From Komagataeibacter kakiaceti JCM 25156 (GTDB lineage: Bacteria; Pseudomonadota; Alphaproteobacteria; Acetobacterales; Acetobacteraceae), in contig NZ_BAIO01000039.1 of the NCBI RefSeq assembly GCF_000613305.1, positions 1-11,383 of the forward strand: a stretch of 11,383 bases of DNA. Reading direction: 5' to 3'. The position numbers were made by a program, and so were the translations under genes. Each line of letters begins with the position of its first letter. Positions within the stretch are counted from its first letter, which is position 1. This document shows positions 1 to 7,162 of this stretch, one piece after another. The notes beneath the pieces are model-generated. The model saw nothing but the letters and a program-made list of their open reading frames with translations, had not been told where the DNA came from and did no database searches.

Positions 1-19
1 CGCGGAACGGACCCATGCG

Positions 20-2104
20 ATGACGCTTCCCCCCACCCCCCGCAAGATACCCCGCGCCATCACGCAGCTCGGCCGCACGCGGCAGGACGAATATGCGTGG
101 ATGAAGGACGACAACTGGCAGAACGTGCTGCGTGATCCGTCCCTGCTCCGGCCGGACATCGCCGCGCATCTGCGGGCGGAAAACGCCTATACCGCCGCCA
201 TCCTGTCCGGCACCGGGGAAACGCAGGCCGAACTCGTGGCGGAAATGAAGGGGCGCATGCAGCCCGATGAAACCTATCCCGCCGTGCCGCACGGGCCGTT
301 CCTGTACCAGACCGGCTACACCCCCGGCGCGCAGTACCCGGTCTATACACGCCATCCCGCCGCCCACCCGCAGGCGACGGAGGTGCTGCTGGATGTGAAC
401 GCGGCGGCGCGCGGGCATGACTATTACGCCGTCGCCACCGCCAGCCACAGCCCCGACCACACGCTCTTCGCCCATGCGGAAGATACGCAGGGATCGGAAA
501 TCTACCGTATCCGCATCCGCCGCATCGCGGAGGAGGCCGGGACGCTGCCGCCGGTTGAAAACTGTAGCGGCGCTTTCGTCTTTTCCCCCGACAGCGCGTA
601 CCTGTTCTGGGTCTGGCGCGACGAACATGGCCGCCCGGCGCGCGTCTATCGCCGCCGCATCGGAGAGGAAGCGGATACGCTGGTGTATGAAGAAGCGGAT
701 CCCGGCTTTTTCGTCAGTGTCGAGACCACGCGCTCGGGCGGGTGGATCATCATTTCCAGCGGCAACCACGACACATCCGAATCCTGGCTGATCCCCGGCC
801 ATGACCCGCTGGCCCCGGCGGCCTGCGCCGCCGGGCGGCAGGCGGGGCTGATCTATGGCCTCCACCATCAGGCGATCACTTCATCATCCTGACCAATGCC
901 GATGGCGCGCGGGACTTCAAGCTCATGACCACGCCCGACACGGCCCCCGCCCGCGCCAGCTGGCCGCGATCTGGTGGGCCATGAGCCGGGGCGTTACATC
1001 ACCGACTGCGTGGTGTGGTCGGGCCATCTGGCATGGCGGGAACGGCGCAACGCCAATACGCGCATCGTCATCCGTGACCTGCACGGCGCGACCCACGCGC
1101 TGGAACCCGATGAAGCCGCCTATGACCTGACCTTCGGCAGCGGCTACGAATACGACACGACCGAGCTGCGCTACATCTATCAATCCCCCACCACCCCGCG
1201 CGAATGGCATGCCTATGACATGGCCACGCGGGCGGACCGCCTGCTCATGCGGCAGACCGTGCCATCGGGCCATGACCCGGCGCAGTATCGCTGCTGGCGG
1301 CTCATGGCGCAGGCCCCGGACGGGGAACAGGTGCCCGTAACCGTGCTGGGCCGGGCGGACACCCCCATTGATAGTTCCGCGCCGCTGCTGCTGTATGGCT
1401 ACGGCGCATATGGCCATGCCATCGACCCGGTATTTTCCACCCGCGTGCTCAGCCTGGTGGACCGGGGCTGGTTTTACGCCATTGCCCATGTGCGCGGCGG
1501 ATCGGAAAAGGGGTGGGACTGGTTCCTGGGCGGCCGGGGGCGCAACAAGCCCAATACGTTCAGCGATTTCATCGCCTGCGCCCTCTCCCTGACCGAGGCG
1601 GGATTCGGTAGCGCGGGGCGTATCGTGGCGGACGGGCGCTCGGCTGGCGGCATGGTGATGGGCGCGATCGCCAACATGCGGCCCGACCTGTTTGCCGGAA
1701 TCGTGGCGGTCGTGCCGTTCGTGGATGAACTGAACACCATGTCCGACGCATCCCTGCCCCTGACACCGCCGGAATGGCCCGAATGGGGCAACCCGCTGGA
1801 AGACGCGCAGGCCTATGACCTGATTGCCAGCTATGCCGCCTATGAACAGGTGGGGCCACGCGCCTATCCGGCCATCCTGGCCATGGGGGGGCTGACGGAC
1901 CCGCGCGTAACCTACTGGGAACCGGCGAAATGGGTGGCACGCCTGCGCGATCACACACGTTCCGACCGGCCCATCATGCTGCGCACGAACATGGAGGCCG
2001 GGCACCGGGGGGCCACGGGGCGCTTCGATTCCCTGAAGGAAGCGGCCCTGATCCATGCTTTCGCCCTGTGGGCCATTGAAACCGCCGCGCCAACACGGGA
2101 TTAA
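20..2104 (+). CDS. ptrB: Oligopeptidase B-like S9 serine peptidase, two compensating frameshifts as read
   Basis: This is a prolyl-oligopeptidase family (S9A) protein, best matched to oligopeptidase B, which cleaves short peptides after Lys or Arg. The first ~290 residues contain the family N-terminus (YAWMKDDNW) and propeller. The C-terminal alpha/beta hydrolase domain shows GGSEKGWDWF, the nucleophile motif GRSAGG (Ser ~541), TDPRVTYWEPAKW (Asp ~627) and EAGHRGATGRF (His ~662). These positions are close to those I recall for E. coli oligopeptidase B. The reconstructed length of ~694 residues is normal for the family. Read literally, the frame breaks twice. One G is missing at 870-873 (stop follows at 890-892) and one C is extra at 963-965. 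Between them, frame 1 encodes the expected continuation (DHFIILTNADGARDFKL), and the original frame then resumes to the end. The two indels cancel, so sequencing error is more likely than true inactivation. The start at 20 has only a weak upstream GGAA. No signal peptide is visible, so it is probably cytoplasmic. Confidence 0.85.
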
Positions 2105-2169
2105 TGGCGTTGCAGGAACGTTCCGGTTACCGTCCGCACAGAATTGAGCCCGTTTCCAGAGGAATGATC

Positions 2170-3318
2170 ATGACGGATCCCCACAACGCGGATCAGGATC
2201 GTCCGTATCTCCACCTGCGGGGGGAGAAGGCCGATCCTCTATCCACGATGCGTAATTTCCGTTCATTCCAGGAAACACGGCGCACCCAGCGGATGGCGCG
2301 CGCGGCGCTGGCGCTGTTTTTCGTGCTGCTGGCGCTTTACACGGTTCGGGGGTTCCTGCCGTCGCTGATCTGGGGCTGTATCTTCGCCATCGCCTCGTGG
2401 CCGCTCTATGTCCGCGCCCGGCTGCGGTGGCATTCGCGCACGCAGCGCGCCCTGCTGCCGCTGCTGTTCACGCTGGTCATCGCCCTTATCTTCCTCGGGC
2501 CGCTGGCGCTCTTCGCCCTTGAGGCCGGGCGTGAGGCCGAAGGCGTGCTCAGGCTGCTCAATGACGCCCGCCATTCCGGCATCCCCCTGCCGCAATGGAC
2601 CAGCCGCCTGCCCTATGGCCGCGTGGCCATCGAGACATGGTGGAATGAGCATCTCAGGGATCCGGCCGATGTCTCCGCCCTGCTCGGCACGCTGAACATC
2701 GGGCGCGGGGTGCAGGTCACGCAGCAGCTCGGCACACAGGTCCTGCACCGGGTGCTGCTGTTCGCCTTCGCCATCCTGACCCTGTTTTTCCTGCTCAAGG
2801 ATGGCGACGCCGTCATCCGCCAGTCGCTTAACGTCTCCCGCCGCGCCTTTGGCAAACGCGGCGAACGGATCGCATTGCAGATCATCGCCTCGGTCCATGG
2901 ATCGGTCTCGGGGCTGGTGCTGGTGGGAATCGGCGAAGGGATGCTGATGGGCGTCACCTACCTGCTGGCGGGCGCGCCGCATCCCTTCCTGTTCGGGGTG
3001 GTGACCGCCATCGCCGCGATGATCCCGTTCTGCGCCATCATCGCCATTACCGCCGTCGCCCTGCTGGTGCTGATCAACACCGGCGCGATGCTGACCGCCA
3101 TAGCCATCATATTGCTGGGGATTGCCGTGATCCTGCTGGCAGACCATCTGGTGCGGCCCGCCGTGATCGGTGGCTCGACGCAGCTTCCCTTCCTGTGGGT
3201 GCTGACGGGCATACTGGGCGGTGCTGAAAGCTGGAGCCTGCTGGGGCTGTTCATGGGCCCCGCCATCATGGCGGTGCTGCACATGCTGTGGCTGAACTGG
3301 AGCCGGGCGCGCGAGTAG
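2170..3318 (+). CDS. AI-2E family (PerM/YdiK-like) membrane transporter
   Basis: This is an intact 382-residue polytopic inner-membrane protein of the AI-2E/PerM/TqsA family. A charged N-terminal ~40 residues precede a hydrophobic pair (~43-58 and 62-80) and a segment at ~95-118. A soluble stretch at ~120-190 is followed by further hydrophobic segments at ~195-210, 245-267, 275-302, 306-325 and 340-375. The C-terminal signature DHLVRPAVIGGSTQLPFLW followed by GLFMGPAIMAV is characteristic. Family members export small molecules or ions, but the substrate cannot be told from sequence and the AI-2 label should not be taken literally. I chose the ATG at 2170 because AGAGGA (2158-2163) lies 6 nt upstream. 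The in-frame ATG at 2104, which overlaps the previous stop as TAATG, would add 22 poorly hydrophobic residues and lacks a good ribosome binding site. Co-transcription with the upstream peptidase (65-nt gap) is plausible. No plus-strand terminator is evident. Confidence 0.88.
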   Translation: MTDPHNADQDRPYLHLRGEKADPLSTMRNFRSFQETRRTQRMARAALALFFVLLALYTVRGFLPSLIWGCIFAIASWPLYVRARLRWHSRTQRALLPLLFTLVIALIFLGPLALFALEAGREAEGVLRLLNDARHSGIPLPQWTSRLPYGRVAIETWWNEHLRDPADVSALLGTLNIGRGVQVTQQLGTQVLHRVLLFAFAILTLFFLLKDGDAVIRQSLNVSRRAFGKRGERIALQIIASVHGSVSGLVLVGIGEGMLMGVTYLLAGAPHPFLFGVVTAIAAMIPFCAIIAITAVALLVLINTGAMLTAIAIILLGIAVILLADHLVRPAVIGGSTQLPFLWVLTGILGGAESWSLLGLFMGPAIMAVLHMLWLNWSRARE

Positions 3319-3331
3319 CGGGAGCGGGCAT

Positions 3332-3358
3332 AAAAAAAAGCATCCCAAACGGGATGCT
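3332..3358 (-). terminator. Rho-independent terminator of tRNA-Pro
   Basis: AGCATCCC (3339-3346) and GGGATGCT (3351-3358) form a perfect 8-bp stem with a 4-nt loop. On the minus strand it is followed directly by eight U (A-run 3332-3339, overlapping the last stem base). It lies about 45 nt past the tRNA-Pro 3' end. On the plus strand no T-run follows, so it is not an obvious terminator for the convergent AI-2E gene. Confidence 0.9.
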
Positions 3359-3387
3359 CTGATCGTCTCTGACCAAAAAAGGGTTTT

Positions 3388-3489
3388 ATCGCAGACAGGG
3401 ATATCGGGCAGGCGGGATTCGAACCCACGACCCCCAGTCCCCCAGACTGATGCGCTACCAGGCTGCGCTACTGCCCGCCTGTCTGCGAT
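3388..3489 (-). repeat. 12-bp perfect inverted repeat flanking tRNA-Pro (leader/trailer pairing)
   Basis: ATCGCAGACAGG at 3388-3399 is the exact reverse complement of 3478-3489. The right arm abuts the first base of the tRNA, and the left arm starts 4 nt past the discriminator base. In the primary transcript the 5' leader and 3' trailer could pair and extend the acceptor stem. A bulge of about five nt (discriminator plus four trailer bases) would remain on the 3' side. The outer end of the right arm coincides with the predicted transcription start. Confidence 0.85.
3404..3477 (-). tRNA. tRNA-Pro (anticodon GGG)
   Basis: The cloverleaf can be read completely on the minus strand. It has a perfect 7-bp acceptor stem (CGGGCAG/CTGCCCG), a D-arm GCGC..GCGC with the AGCCTGGTA loop, and a 5-bp anticodon stem with loop CTGGGGG, giving anticodon GGG. 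The T-arm is GTGGG/CCCGC around TTCGAAT, and the discriminator is A. It decodes CCC/CCU. CCA is not encoded, so tRNA nucleotidyltransferase must add it. It lies downstream of the merR gene on the same strand but has its own candidate promoter and terminator. No integrase or attachment-site duplication is seen beside it. Confidence 0.97.
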
Positions 3490-3495
3490 GGGCAG

Positions 3496-3524
3496 GGTGT
3501 AGCAGCCTCACGGGGGGACCGCAA
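3496..3524 (-). promoter_or_regulatory. Candidate sigma70-type promoter of tRNA-Pro
   Basis: On the minus strand, TTGCGG (3519-3524) and TACACC (3496-3501) are separated by exactly 17 nt. Six nt after the -10 the predicted +1 falls at 3489, the first base of the 12-nt leader. Hexamer matches are moderate (4/6 and 3/6), but the spacing and position fit a tRNA promoter. Confidence 0.5.
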
Positions 3525-3546
3525 GGCATGTTCTGAACCAAACCCG

Positions 3547-3566
3547 AAAAAAAACTGATAAATCAG
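3547..3566 (-). terminator. Short hairpin plus U8 at the end of merR
   Basis: CTGAT/ATCAG (3555-3559 and 3562-3566) can form a 4-5 bp hairpin that includes the merR stop codon. On the minus strand it is followed by eight U (3547-3554). The stem is short, so this may be a weak terminator between merR and tRNA-Pro. Confidence 0.45.
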
Positions 3567-4210
3567 ACCGGCACCATGGCGCGCAGGGCCTGCAGTTCAA
3601 CCAGCACGCCGCGCAGATTGTCGCGCAGCGCCATGTTTTCCGCCTGAAGGCGTTCAAGCTCGATCATCACGACCTGTTCCAGCGGCTGTTCCGCCTCATC
3701 ACGGGCCTGCTCTTCGCCATTTTCATCGAGTGCCGCCTGTATGGCCGATGCGGCGGTCGCGGCGAAGGATTCGATCTCGTCTTCCGCCGCCTGCGTGCTG
3801 ACGACCACCTCTTCCACCACCACATCGGGCGCGGCCACGGATTCGATCAGTTCGGGCCGCGGAGGTTCCGGCGGGGGGGAGGAAGCCTGCGGCTGCACGG
3901 GCGCGGTTTCATCCGTCAGGGCATCGGCGTCACCACCCAGCACCGCCTGCGCTTCCGCCACGGACAGTTTACGGACATAGAGCAGGTCCGCGATCCGTCG
4001 CAGCACGGCAATATCATGCGGGCGGTAATAACGCCGCCCGCCCTGCCCGCGCAGCGGGGCGAGCTGGGGGAAGCGGGTCTCCCACATGCGCATGACATGC
4101 TGGGCCAGACCGAGTTCACGCGCCACATCGTAAATGGGCAGGCCGTCCATACCCGTTACGCCATGACCGTCCTGCCAGTTGGCTTCAGCCGGATCGTACT
4201 GCGCGTTCAT
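3563..4210 (-). CDS. MerR-family transcriptional regulator
   Basis: This 215-residue protein has an N-terminal MerR winged-helix domain at ~24-92. It reads [18 protein letters not shown], then a [19 protein letters not shown] wing, and [26 protein letters not shown] long acidic, Pro/Ala/Glu-rich linker (~93-175) contains no recognisable effector pocket or metal-binding cysteines. The C-terminus (~178-213, [20 protein letters not shown]) looks like a coiled coil, probably for dimerisation. The ATG overlaps the ihfA stop (ATGA at 4207-4210), and a good purine-rich site precedes it, indicating translational coupling to ihfA. As I recall, this ihfA-merR pairing is common in alphaproteobacteria, where the regulator is usually uncharacterised. 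Its target and signal cannot be deduced here. Confidence 0.9.
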   Translation of the reverse strand: MNAQYDPAEANWQDGHGVTGMDGLPIYDVARELGLAQHVMRMWETRFPQLAPLRGQGGRRYYRPHDIAVLRRIADLLYVRKLSVAEAQAVLGGDADALTDETAPVQPQASSPPPEPPRPELIESVAAPDVVVEEVVVSTQAAEDEIESFAATAASAIQAALDENGEEQARDEAEQPLEQVVMIELERLQAENMALRDNLRGVLVELQALRAMVPV

Positions 4211-4530
4211 TCCTCATCTCCTTCGGGCAGGTCCGCATCGGCGGCCTGACCGTTGACATGGGCGCGAAGCAGTTGGCTGGGGCGAAAAACCAGAACGGAA
4301 CGCGGCAGAATCGGTACCTCCACGCCCGTTTTCGGATTACGGCCCGTACGCTGCCCCTTCTGCCGGACGGAAAACGTGCCGAATCCACTGATTTTCAGGG
4401 TATCGCCAGCCTCAAGCGTCCGCGCCATCCGCTCCAGAATATCTTCCAGAATATCGGCGGATTCATGGCGGGACAGGCCGACCTGATCATATATCTGTTC
4501 TGCCAGAGTGGCGCGCGTCACTGTGCTCAT
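4207..4530 (-). CDS. ihfA: Integration host factor subunit alpha
   Basis: This 107-residue HU/IHF-family DNA-bending protein pairs with IhfB. The dimer acts in nucleoid architecture, sigma54 promoters, recombination and replication. Recognisable parts are [17 protein letters not shown] at the N-terminus, [21 protein letters not shown] (written here as adjoining blocks LKISGFGTF and [12 protein letters not shown]), and the DNA-intercalating arm RNPKTG with Pro66. The closing block is [15 protein letters not shown]. An acidic tail ([10 protein letters not shown]) extends past the usual end. The start matches family N-termini, yet no Shine-Dalgarno sequence precedes it. A candidate promoter at 4537-4565 would place +1 at or next to the ATG, suggesting a leaderless message. 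Its stop overlaps the merR start. Confidence 0.97.
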   Translation of the reverse strand: MSTVTRATLAEQIYDQVGLSRHESADILEDILERMARTLEAGDTLKISGFGTFSVRQKGQRTGRNPKTGVEVPILPRSVLVFRPSQLLRAHVNGQAADADLPEGDEE

Positions 4531-4536
4531 GCGTAA

Positions 4537-4565
4537 ACGTTATGCATGCGCGTCGCCATCGTCAA
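4537..4565 (-). promoter_or_regulatory. Candidate promoter of ihfA-merR (possibly leaderless)
   Basis: On the minus strand, TTGACG (4560-4565, five of six consensus bases) is 17 nt from TAACGT (4537-4542, three of six). The predicted +1 lies at about 4530-4531, essentially the A of the ihfA ATG. No ribosome binding site lies between. The -10 is weak, so this is a hypothesis. Confidence 0.4.
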
Positions 4566-4574
4566 TTGAATGTC

Positions 4575-4600
4575 GTTGATGAAACGCCGGTTTCATCAAC
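4575..4600 (-). repeat. Perfect 11-bp inverted repeat between fabH and ihfA
   Basis: GTTGATGAAAC (4575-4585) and its exact reverse complement (4590-4600) flank a 4-nt centre, GCCG. It starts 30 nt after the fabH stop and ends 9 nt upstream of the candidate ihfA -35. No U-run follows on the minus strand, so it is not a canonical terminator. It could be an operator, an RNA processing or stabilising hairpin at the fabH 3' end, or a Rho-assisted terminator. Confidence 0.85.
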
Positions 4601-4630
4601 CATTCATTGCAATGTTGCACCGAAACGACA

Positions 4631-5602
4631 TTAGAGCCGGACCAGCGCCGATCCCCATGTCAGCCCGCCACCCAGGGCTTCGAGCAGGACGAGGTCGCCC
4701 TTGCGGATGCGCCCGTCGCGCACGGCCTCGTTCATGGCCAGCGGAATGGAGGCCGCCGAGGTATTGGCGTGCCGGTCCACCGTGATCACCACGCGCTCCG
4801 GCGGCAGCGCCAGCTTGCGGGCCACGCCATCGATAATGCGCAGGTTGGCCTGGTGCGGCACCAGCCAGTTCACATCGGCATGGGTCAGGTTATTGGCGGC
4901 CAGCGCCTCATCAACCGAGGAGGACAGCTTGCCCACCGCATGGCGGAACACCTCACGCCCCTGCATGCGCAGGTGCGCCGGTTTGTCGTGCTGGCCGGTC
5001 GCGCCGTCCACAAAAAGCAGGTCGCCATACTGGCCATCGGAATGGAGATGCGTAGACAGGATGCCCGCCCCGTCACCTGTGGCATCCGCCGAGGTCAGGA
5101 ACACCGCGCCCGCGCCATCGCCAAACAGCACGCAGGTACCACGGTCGGACCAGTCAAGAATGCGTGAATAGACTTCGCTGCCAATGACAAGCGCGGATCG
5201 GGCCTGCCCGCAGCGAATCAGCGAATCCGCCATGGACAGGGCATAGATGAACCCCGAACACGCCGCCGCCAGATCGAACCCGAACCCCGAGGTCATGCCC
5301 AGTTCCGCCTGCACACGTACCGCGGTGGAGGGAAATGCCTGATCCGGCGTGCTGGTGGCGACGATTATGGCATCCACATCGGCGGGCGCGGCCCCCGCGT
5401 AGTCCAGCGCCTGACGCGCGGCCCGCGCAGCCATGGAAACGGCGGTGTCGCCTTCCCCCGCTATATGGCGCTGGGCGATGCCGGTGCGGCCACGAATCCA
5501 TTCATCCGATGTATCGAGCCGGGAGGCGAGTTCATCATTTGTAACGATCCGCTCAGGCAGATAACCGCCAAACCCGGACAGAAGCGAGCGTTTCGCCATC
5601 AT
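4631..5602 (-). CDS. fabH: 3-oxoacyl-ACP synthase III (KAS III)
   Basis: This enzyme condenses acetyl-CoA with malonyl-ACP to start type II fatty acid synthesis in the cytoplasm. The 323-residue thiolase-fold protein keeps the full triad. The nucleophile is Cys115 in AAACSGF, His250 lies in VPHQAN, and Asn280 lies in ANTSAAS. It also has SDEWIRGRTGI near the N-terminus, GDGAGAV, and the C-terminal GGGLTWGSALVRL typical of FabH. Length and start fit the family. Two consecutive ATGs (5600-5602 and 5597-5599) open the gene, and which one is used is unclear. The Shine-Dalgarno is weak, and the start lies inside a predicted hairpin (5600-5649). It follows plsX by 83 nt, the usual plsX-fabH lipid pair. 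Confidence 0.98.
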   Translation of the reverse strand: MMAKRSLLSGFGGYLPERIVTNDELASRLDTSDEWIRGRTGIAQRHIAGEGDTAVSMAARAARQALDYAGAAPADVDAIIVATSTPDQAFPSTAVRVQAELGMTSGFGFDLAAACSGFIYALSMADSLIRCGQARSALVIGSEVYSRILDWSDRGTCVLFGDGAGAVFLTSADATGDGAGILSTHLHSDGQYGDLLFVDGATGQHDKPAHLRMQGREVFRHAVGKLSSSVDEALAANNLTHADVNWLVPHQANLRIIDGVARKLALPPERVVITVDRHANTSAASIPLAMNEAVRDGRIRKGDLVLLEALGGGLTWGSALVRL

Positions 5603-5649
5603 GCCTGTTTTTCCACCACTCTCATCTCACATACACAGGTGGAGGCATG
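5600..5649 (-). promoter_or_regulatory. Hairpin occluding the fabH start codon
   Basis: In the plsX-fabH mRNA, CATGCCT (from 5643-5649) can pair with AGGCATG (5600-5606), which contains the first fabH ATG. CCACC (from 5638-5642) can pair with GGTGG (5613-5617), the nearest purine-rich candidate ribosome site. A 6-nt A-rich bulge separates the two helices (7 and 5 bp), and the loop is 20 nt. It could lower or regulate FabH translation relative to PlsX. The structure is seen in the sequence, but the role is inferred. Confidence 0.5.
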
Positions 5650-5685
5650 CACCGCGGCCTGCCCGTCCTACCGGATGTCACTGGG

Positions 5686-6777
5686 TCAGGATGCAGGAAC
5701 CGCCTGCGACTGGTCCGGGTTCGCCTTGACGGATGTCAGGCTTTCCATGCGGGCCAAGCGCTCACGGATTCCATCGTTGAAGCGGTGCGTGACCATGTCC
5801 ATCGCCACATCGACCGCCGCCGCGAATCCTTCCGCGTCGGTCCCGCCATGCGACTTGACCACGACTCCGTTCAGCCCGACGAACACCGCGCCGTTGTAAC
5901 GGCGTGGATCGAGCCATTCCTTCATGCGCTCCAGACCGGGGCGGACAAGCAGATAGCCGATCCGGCCCAGAAGGCTGGAGGTAAAGACCTGCCGCAGGAG
6001 GGTAAACGCCATTTTCAGCGCGCCCTCCCCCGTTTTCAGGGCCACATTGCCGGTAAAGCCGTCCGTCACCACCACATCGGTAGTGCCCGCCGTGATGTCA
6101 TGCCCTTCCACGAAGCCGTGGAACTGCCTGCCCAGCGAACTGCCGCGCAGCACTTCCGCCGCCTGCCGGAGCCGGTCGTCGCCTTTCAGCTCCTCCGACC
6201 CGACATTGAGCAGCCCGATGGTGGGCGCGGGCAGCCCCAGCACCGCCTTGGCGAAGGCTTCGCCCATCACGGCGAATTCGACAAGGTTGCGCCAGTCGCA
6301 CGCCACGTTGGCCCCGAGGTCAAGCATGACCACATCACCCCGCGTGGTGGGGCTTATGGCCGCCATGGCGGGGCGGGTGATGCCGGGCAGCGTCTTGACC
6401 ACGATCTTGGCCAGCGCCAGCATCGCCCCGCTGTTGCCAGCGGATACGACGCCCTGCGCCTCGCCCTGCGCCACGGCGTCCATGGCCAGCCGCATGGACG
6501 AATCGCGCACCCGCAACGCGGCGGTTGGCTTCATGTCCATGGAAATGGCCGAACGGGCCGGACGGATTGTGCAGATGGCGGCCGCGCGTGGATGGCGGCT
6601 CAGCAGGCCGGACAGTTTCGCCTCGTCCCCGACCAGAAGGATTCTGGCTGAAGGATGTCGGTCCGCGGCAATCGCCAGTCCGGCCACCACAACTTCCGAA
6701 CCGCCATCTCCCCCCATGCCATCAATGGCAAGGGTGTAAGACCCAGTCTCGGAAAAGGAGGAACCTGTCTCGCTCAT
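5686..6777 (-). CDS. plsX: Phosphate acyltransferase PlsX
   Basis: PlsX converts acyl-ACP and inorganic phosphate to acyl-phosphate, the donor for PlsY in phosphatidic acid synthesis. It is a peripheral membrane enzyme. The 363-residue protein shows the family blocks LAIDGMGGDGG (~16-26; most homologs have DAMGGD), SMRLAMDAVAQGEAQGVVSAGNSGA and MLDLGANVACDW. Further on come GLLNVGSEELKGDD, FVEGHDITAGTTDVVVTDGF and YNGAVFVGLNGVVVKSHGG. Length is normal, with a slightly extended Ser/Glu N-terminus (SETG appears twice) and C-terminus. It lies in the conserved order yceD-rpmF-plsX-fabH. The 165-nt gap after rpmF contains a strong GC hairpin. Confidence 0.97.
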   Translation of the reverse strand: MSETGSSFSETGSYTLAIDGMGGDGGSEVVVAGLAIAADRHPSARILLVGDEAKLSGLLSRHPRAAAICTIRPARSAISMDMKPTAALRVRDSSMRLAMDAVAQGEAQGVVSAGNSGAMLALAKIVVKTLPGITRPAMAAISPTTRGDVVMLDLGANVACDWRNLVEFAVMGEAFAKAVLGLPAPTIGLLNVGSEELKGDDRLRQAAEVLRGSSLGRQFHGFVEGHDITAGTTDVVVTDGFTGNVALKTGEGALKMAFTLLRQVFTSSLLGRIGYLLVRPGLERMKEWLDPRRYNGAVFVGLNGVVVKSHGGTDAEGFAAAVDVAMDMVTHRFNDGIRERLARMESLTSVKANPDQSQAVPAS

Positions 6778-6857
6778 GCTCGTCTTGTGCCGGGTAGGAA
6801 AGAAACGCGCAAGATCAGGATATACACTTTGAAATGACCATATCCCCGCGCATCCCG

Positions 6858-6884
6858 GGCGGGACGCCCCGTGGGGCGCCCGCC
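6858..6884 (-). repeat. GC-rich hairpin between rpmF and plsX
   Basis: GGCGGG (6858-6863) pairs with CCCGCC (6879-6884) and CGCCC (6865-6869) with GGGCG (6874-6878). That gives 11 GC pairs with one bulged base and the loop CGTG. No U-run follows on the minus strand. Possible roles are attenuation or mRNA processing that separates rpmF from plsX expression. Confidence 0.7.
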
Positions 6885-6942
6885 GGCGCGACCGTTGTGA
6901 ATCGCGCCGTTACCGGGTCATGACGCCAGTGGCGTGCTGTTG

Positions 6943-7146
6943 TCAGGCGCGGACCGCCGTCTTCAGCGCCTTGCCGGCGGACGCGACTTCACGCCCGTCA
7001 TAATGCCCGCAATGGCTGCAGACATGGTGCGGGCGCTTCAGCTCACCGCAGTTGGAGCATTCCGCGTGCGCCTGGACAGGCAGCGCAGCATGGCTGCGAC
7101 GCATGCCACGACGGGACGGCGAGGTTTTTCTCTTGGGTACAGCCAT
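6943..7146 (-). CDS. rpmF: 50S ribosomal protein L32
   Basis: This small basic 67-residue protein of the large ribosomal subunit starts [19 protein letters not shown], the diagnostic L32 N-terminus. It has a zinc-ribbon with two CxxC pairs, Cys30/Cys33 and Cys43/Cys46 ([21 protein letters not shown] region), so it is the zinc-binding (C+) form. The start is supported by GGAGG (7158-7162) 11 nt upstream, separated from the ATG by the palindrome GGGCCCGGGCCC. It lies between yceD (171-nt gap) and plsX (165-nt gap), a position known from many bacteria. Confidence 0.98.
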   Translation of the reverse strand: MAVPKRKTSPSRRGMRRSHAALPVQAHAECSNCGELKRPHHVCSHCGHYDGREVASAGKALKTAVRA

Positions 7147-7162
7147 GGGCCCGGGCCCCTCC
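7147..7162 (-). promoter_or_regulatory. rpmF ribosome binding site with palindromic spacer
   Basis: GGAGG lies at 7158-7162 on the minus strand. The 12-bp perfect palindrome GGGCCCGGGCCC (7147-7158) fills the space up to the rpmF ATG and shares one base with the ribosome site. It can fold as a 4-bp GC hairpin, or pair between molecules. Confidence 0.6.

Noticed and set aside
870..970. Programmed frameshifting in ptrB and the kinase
   Set aside because: Each needs two opposite shifts, and there is no recognisable slippery heptamer or adjacent stimulator at the sites. Homopolymer error is simpler.
923..2056. Long minus-strand open frame (377 codons) opposite ptrB
   Set aside because: It lies antisense to a protein with clear catalytic motifs and has a His/Gln/Arg-rich composition without family features. 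It is a shadow frame typical of GC-rich DNA.
2263..3348. Long minus-strand open frame (361 codons) opposite the AI-2E gene
   Set aside because: The translation is low-complexity Gln/Asp/His/Gly, the mirror of hydrophobic codons on the other strand.
3332..3358. Hairpin at 3332-3358 as a terminator for the AI-2E gene on the plus strand
   Set aside because: No T-run follows on the plus strand. The A-run makes it a minus-strand terminator.
3404..3477. tRNA-Pro as an integration site for a mobile element
   Set aside because: No integrase, no direct repeat of the tRNA 3' end and no foreign-looking genes nearby. The flanking repeat is inverted, not direct.
5647..6651. Long plus-strand open frame (334 codons) opposite plsX
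   Set aside because: It is His/Gln/Arg-rich without motifs and antisense to an unmistakable plsX.
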